Shown: in pieces, positions 7,495 through 10,440 of the stretch | Layout of the letters: each line of letters starts with the position of its first letter | How positions within the stretch are numbered: the first letter of the stretch is position 1 | Assembly: GCA_030617125.1 (NCBI GenBank) | Contig: JAUWWA010000025.1 | Coordinates: 1 to 10,440, forward strand | DNA: 10,440 nucleotides | Direction of reading: 5' to 3' | Source: Pirellulales bacterium | Lineage (GTDB): Bacteria; Planctomycetota; Planctomycetia; Pirellulales; Thermoguttaceae | Translations under genes and position numbers: made by a program | The notes under the pieces: generated by a model | Databases searched by the model: none | Seen by the model: the letters and a program-made list of their open reading frames with translations, nothing else | What the model was told of the DNA's origin: nothing

Positions 7495-8277
7495 TCAAAA
7501 AAATCGCCTCCCGGCGGCGCGAAAGGCTCTCCGGTCCTTTGCCGTTGGGAACGAGAAGTAGATCGCCTCTTCATCGGCATTCGGGCGACGCTGCTCCGAA
7601 CCGTTCTCGATCTCGCGGATCGTTTCGGCAAGAGCCAGCGCGCCGGCGCGTTTCGTCTTGCGAACCAGGCTGTCCCAGGTGTCGTCCGCAGCGATGTCGA
7701 CCTCCCGCTGCTTGAGGATTGCGCCGTTGTCGAGCTTGTCGGCAAGGTCGTGAACCGTGGCGGCGGTCTTCTTCTCGTTGAAACGCAGTGCCCAGAAAGC
7801 AGGCATTAGACCTCGATATCGCGGCAAAGGTGCGCCGTGGACGTTGATGCAACCCCTCGAGAATCGGCTTCGCACCTTCCTGCCGATAATTTGAGGACAA
7901 CTGATCGATACCAACAGTTCGGGCTGGTACTTGTCGAGGATTGCCTGAAACGCGTCGCTCTTGACCTTGGCGATTGCATGATACGGAACGCTGAAGGCAT
8001 CGGCCACGGTTCGGATGGAGAAAAAGGGGCCGTCGGCACCGGGGTGGCAAAGCCGGCTGGCGATCTTGGCGGCAACGACTCTGCTGCCGAGAACCAAGGT
8101 CGCCACAGGCCCGAACAGACCAAGATGGCGAATGAACCCCTTGATTGCTCCCCCATGGGTGCTCATTGGCGGCGCCGAGACAATGCAAGAGACATCGTTG
8201 CGGAACTCCCTGCAAATGACGGCGAAAGATGCCGGCAGATAAACATTTTCGTCTTGGGTAAGAATGAGAATACGCAA
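7495..8277 (-). CDS. Formyltransferase of the sugar N-formyltransferase type
   Basis: The 260-residue protein has the formyltransferase N-terminal Rossmann fold. Catalytic residues known from methionyl-tRNA formyltransferase and ArnA are conserved: INVHGAPLPRYRG carries N145 and H147, and KLDNGAIL carries D183. The family moves a formyl group from N10-formyltetrahydrofolate to an amine. At 260 residues it lacks the C-terminal OB-like domain of true tRNA formyltransferases. Its place between a glycosyltransferase and a deacetylase argues for a nucleotide-linked or glycan amino sugar as substrate; this is inference. The start is TTG at 8277, three bases after the glycosyltransferase stop, with GAAAGG seven bases upstream and a sensible MRILILT beta strand. 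Translational coupling to the upstream gene is likely. No aminotransferase that would make the amino sugar is visible in the window. A house-keeping Fmt is unlikely. Confidence 0.85.
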   Translation of the reverse strand: MRILILTQDENVYLPASFAVICREFRNDVSCIVSAPPMSTHGGAIKGFIRHLGLFGPVATLVLGSRVVAAKIASRLCHPGADGPFFSIRTVADAFSVPYHAIAKVKSDAFQAILDKYQPELLVSISCPQIIGRKVRSRFSRGCINVHGAPLPRYRGLMPAFWALRFNEKKTAATVHDLADKLDNGAILKQREVDIAADDTWDSLVRKTKRAGALALAETIREIENGSEQRRPNADEEAIYFSFPTAKDRRAFRAAGRRFF

Positions 8278-8280
8278 GGC

Positions 8281-9543
8281 TCAACCTTTCACCTGATGGT
8301 TCTGGCGGTTCGGCCTGTTGTCTACCGTTCGCTCGACGACATCCAGGTAGTCGGCCGCCAGAGAGTCGCGGTTGAAATGCTCAACTACGTACTTGCGGCC
8401 GCAGCGGGCAAGAGACTCGCACAACCGGCGATCCCGCTGCAGCTTCTCGACAGCCTCGGCCAGTTCTTCGGCGTTTTCGGGCTCGATACATATACCGCCA
8501 CCCGCCTTGTTGACCAACTCGGCCGCGCAGCCCTCCACGCCGAGGATGATCGGTTTGCACATCGCCGCCGCCTCGAATATCTTGGAAGGGAGCACGGTCT
8601 TAAAAAGCTCCTTCTTCTGGAGATGCGCCAGGCAGGTATCGGCCAAAGACAAGAAGTGAGGCATCAGGCTCTTGTCCTGGCGTCCGGTGAATGTGACGTT
8701 GTCCAGGTTCTTGTCTCGCACGGTCTGTTCGAGTTCCTCTTTGATCGCGCCATCGCCGACCAGGAGGAAAGCAACTCGCGAGTTGTTCCTCTTTTTCAGG
8801 ATTTCCGCCGCACGAGGCATGACATCCAACCCGGAGCATAACCCCAGTGTGCCGACATAGGCACAGACGAACTTGCCGCTCAGCCCGAGTTCGGCCTTTC
8901 GGCTTTCGTCAACTGGGCGAGGCTTGAACAGGGTGAGATCGGCTCCGTTGGTTATAACGGAGACTTTCTCGGGCGGCACGCCCTTCTCGATCAGTTTTTG
9001 CTTGTATCCCTCGCCAACCGTGACGATATGGGTTGCGCCGGCGTACATCCATTTCTCCAGACGCTCCAGCACCGACAGCAGGCAGCCCTTCTTCATGGCG
9101 CCGATGGCGCAAATCGTGTCGGGCCAGATGTCGCGAATTTCGAGTAGAAAAGGAACTCGCCGGAGCCGGCTTGCGATCAAGCCCGCCCAACCGCAGAAGA
9201 ACTGGGGCGAGGTTGCGATGATCACGTCGGGCTTCTTCAGCAGCAGCGACAGCACCGCCGCGCTGCCCATGTAGGAGACGAAGTTCATGATCCGCCGCAC
9301 GGCGCCCTTGTTCGCGGCAATGTACGTCCATACCCGGACAACCTGAATGCCATCGACAAACTCGGACTGCCACAGCCGGTTCTTGTATCCGTCGTAGACG
9401 ACGCCGTCGGGGCAATTCGGTGCGCACGTGACAACGGTCACGTCGTGTCCCCTTCGGACCCAGCGCTTGCAGTTTTCAAACGTCCGCGAGGCGGGCGCGT
9501 TGACTTCGGGCGGAAAGTAGTGCGAGAAGAAGAGGATGCGCAT
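8281..9543 (-). CDS. GT4-family glycosyltransferase, WbuB-like
   Basis: The 420-residue cytoplasmic or membrane-associated enzyme has two GT-B Rossmann halves. The N-terminal half shows FFSHYFPPE at 5-13, then the RTFENCKRWVRRGHDVTVVT helix-strand, TSPQFF at 111-116 and the typical EIRDIWPD at 135-142. The C-terminal half shows ITNGAD, the donor-site block LPSKIFEAAAMCKPIILG and a terminal helix. This pattern matches the WbuB-like branch of retaining GT4 enzymes, several of which transfer N-acetylated deoxyamino sugars during O-antigen or capsule repeat-unit assembly. The exact donor cannot be read from sequence. ATG 9543 follows the TAA of the lyase gene with no intervening base, and no strong ribosome site is visible, so translational coupling is probable. 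The next gene starts three bases after its TGA. It would add one sugar to the undecaprenyl-linked repeat unit that the plus-strand polymerase later uses. Confidence 0.93.
   Translation of the reverse strand: MRILFFSHYFPPEVNAPASRTFENCKRWVRRGHDVTVVTCAPNCPDGVVYDGYKNRLWQSEFVDGIQVVRVWTYIAANKGAVRRIMNFVSYMGSAAVLSLLLKKPDVIIATSPQFFCGWAGLIASRLRRVPFLLEIRDIWPDTICAIGAMKKGCLLSVLERLEKWMYAGATHIVTVGEGYKQKLIEKGVPPEKVSVITNGADLTLFKPRPVDESRKAELGLSGKFVCAYVGTLGLCSGLDVMPRAAEILKKRNNSRVAFLLVGDGAIKEELEQTVRDKNLDNVTFTGRQDKSLMPHFLSLADTCLAHLQKKELFKTVLPSKIFEAAAMCKPIILGVEGCAAELVNKAGGGICIEPENAEELAEAVEKLQRDRRLCESLARCGRKYVVEHFNRDSLAADYLDVVERTVDNRPNRQNHQVKG
8285..8290 (-). promoter_or_regulatory. Ribosome binding site supporting a TTG start
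   Basis: GAAAGG on the minus strand lies inside the end of the glycosyltransferase gene, seven bases before the TTG at 8277. It supports the non-ATG start of the formyltransferase and coupling to the gene before it. Confidence 0.55.
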
Positions 9544-10440
9544 TTATTGCCACTCGATTCGAAAGCTTGTATGGATGTTCGATCCGCGAGAGGAAAATGC
9601 CAAGGCGGTGTTGGGGAGTTTCTTTCCGAACTCCGGACAGCAATAGGATTCCTCGCTCGTCAAAACGCCGTCGCCGGAGAACCGGATGGTGAACGTGCCC
9701 GCGGGATACGTGATCTCCACCATATCGGGCGACATCTTCGCGATTTGACAGGACCAGTGCAAGTGCAATCGGGCGACGGCGCCGACGGCACGGGAAGCCG
9801 TGACGCGGTCTTGGATTTCCAGTCCCCCGGGCCCGCGCCACGTGAACTTGCGTTCGTGCCGGGGCGAGCCGCCCAGACGCCGGTAGCCGTCGTGCCAGGC
9901 CGAAAGGTGAAAACCCTCGTCCGATGGTTGCCAGACGACCTCGCGGGCGCGCCCGCGGCGAGCCACGCGAAACGCACCCCAGAATTCGCACTGATCCCGA
10001 GCGTCGATCTCGACGGTGTTGTGCGCCCGGGTGGAGCGGCAATAGGATCGCGTCTCGCCCGGCACGTAGTCGCAGACCCCGCTGTCGACGATGACCCGAT
10101 GACCGCGCAGTGAGAGTTCGAACGAGAAGATGTCGCCGTGTGCGTGGCCGGGAATATAGTCCGGTCCGACGGGCCCGGCATCGCAGATCACGTAGTCGCC
10201 GCCTTCCGAGCGAGCACCGAAGTAGCCCGTCTCCGGGAGCGCGAACACGCCGGTCGTATGATTCCACCCGTGCTTGCTGGCACACAGCGGAGCACCGTTC
10301 TCGCGTCGTATCTTAGTACCTTGTTGCAACTGAGATTGTGGGTCTTCTTCGGGTGTCACTGCTGGCTTGTCCAGCAGTGCTGCGTGGGCCCTGGTGCTTT
10401 CCACTGCTGGGCAAGCCAGCAGTGGCACCCACAAACGCGA
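9544..10440 (-). CDS. Heparinase II/III-family polysaccharide lyase, C-terminal part (partial)
   Basis: The reading frame is open from the window edge to TAA at 9544-9546. Counting from TTG 10434, the C-terminal beta-sandwich domain of the heparinase II/III family runs from about residue 63 to the end. Signatures are GHAHGDIFSFEL at 96-107, IVDSGVCDYVPGETRSYCRS, RSTRAHNT at 133-140, and DQCEFWGAFRVARR just after. Family members are usually 500-700 residues, with an N-terminal alpha/alpha toroid carrying part of the active site. That part should lie upstream, off the window. These lyases cleave uronic-acid-containing chains by beta-elimination, and in export loci they may trim or release the polymer. 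The first roughly 28 visible residues are encoded by a paired-hairpin repeat (10351-10430) that stays in frame, near where the two domains should meet. If the toroid part is missing upstream, this copy is a broken remnant. It is directly followed by the glycosyltransferase ATG. Confidence 0.82.
   Translation of the reverse strand, partial: SRLWVPLLACPAVESTRAHAALLDKPAVTPEEDPQSQLQQGTKIRRENGAPLCASKHGWNHTTGVFALPETGYFGARSEGGDYVICDAGPVGPDYIPGHAHGDIFSFELSLRGHRVIVDSGVCDYVPGETRSYCRSTRAHNTVEIDARDQCEFWGAFRVARRGRAREVVWQPSDEGFHLSAWHDGYRRLGGSPRHERKFTWRGPGGLEIQDRVTASRAVGAVARLHLHWSCQIAKMSPDMVEITYPAGTFTIRFSGDGVLTSEESYCCPEFGKKLPNTALAFSSRGSNIHTSFRIEWQ
10351..10430. repeat. Paired-hairpin inverted repeat, probable dispersed element
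   Basis: Two 30-base arms (10351-10380 and 10401-10430) are inverted copies that match at 27 of 30 positions, separated by 20 bases. Each arm is itself a hairpin. The first is CACTGCTGG / CCAGCAGTG (9 bp, five-base loop), and the second is CCACTGCTGG / CCAGCAGTGG (10 bp, five-base loop). From memory, similar CACTGCTGGC-type palindromes are scattered through planctomycete genomes. It overlaps the open frame of the lyase gene. Confidence 0.85.

Noticed and set aside
7837..8841. Open frame of 334 codons on the plus strand
   Set aside because: It runs antisense across both the formyltransferase and the glycosyltransferase, which are both well supported by catalytic motifs. It spans their junction with no homology of its own.
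9476..10285. Open frame of 269 codons on the minus strand
   Set aside because: It overlaps the lyase frame and the start of the glycosyltransferase in another phase and is very Arg-rich. The lyase frame has the conserved heparinase II/III residues.

Overview
The window is part of an exopolysaccharide or capsule (Wzx/Wzy-type) assembly locus from a GC-rich Gram-negative bacterium. A planctomycete is the most likely source. This is inferred from the short C-terminal end of the outer-membrane export protein, the weak or absent Shine-Dalgarno sequences before several genes, and the hairpin repeat at the right edge, which resembles dispersed repeats common in planctomycete genomes. No rRNA or other marker gene is present, so the assignment is provisional.

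Left half, + strand (1-5221): the last 50 codons of a Wza-like polysaccharide export protein; a full-length Wzz-Wzc fusion (chain-length regulator plus BY-type tyrosine kinase) with an unusual Gly-Tyr tail; and a large O-antigen ligase/polymerase-family membrane protein with a long C-terminal helical, TPR-like extension. Gaps of 33 and 44 bases suggest one transcript. Together these genes would polymerise the glycan, control its length and export it.

Right half, - strand (10440 down to 5205), in order of transcription: the C-terminal part of a heparinase II/III-family lyase that runs off the window; a WbuB-like GT4 glycosyltransferase; a sugar-type formyltransferase; an XrtA/PEP-CTERM-locus-type polysaccharide deacetylase; and a non-hydrolysing UDP-GlcNAc 2-epimerase (WecB). 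The first three are packed with 0-3 bases between them. A roughly 167-base repeat-rich gap precedes the deacetylase, and a 107-base gap precedes wecB. These genes would make UDP-ManNAc, transfer a sugar, and modify or trim the glycan. The two operons converge and overlap by 17 bases at 5205-5221, with no clear terminator.

No tRNA, rRNA, CRISPR array or insertion sequence was seen. Most points of interest are local: the tyrosine-rich kinase tail, a paired-hairpin repeat lying in frame inside the lyase gene, a purine/pyrimidine repeat block between the formyltransferase and the deacetylase, and the combination of formyltransferase, deacetylase and ManNAc epimerase, which predicts an unusual glycan. 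I did not find a clearly undescribed system.
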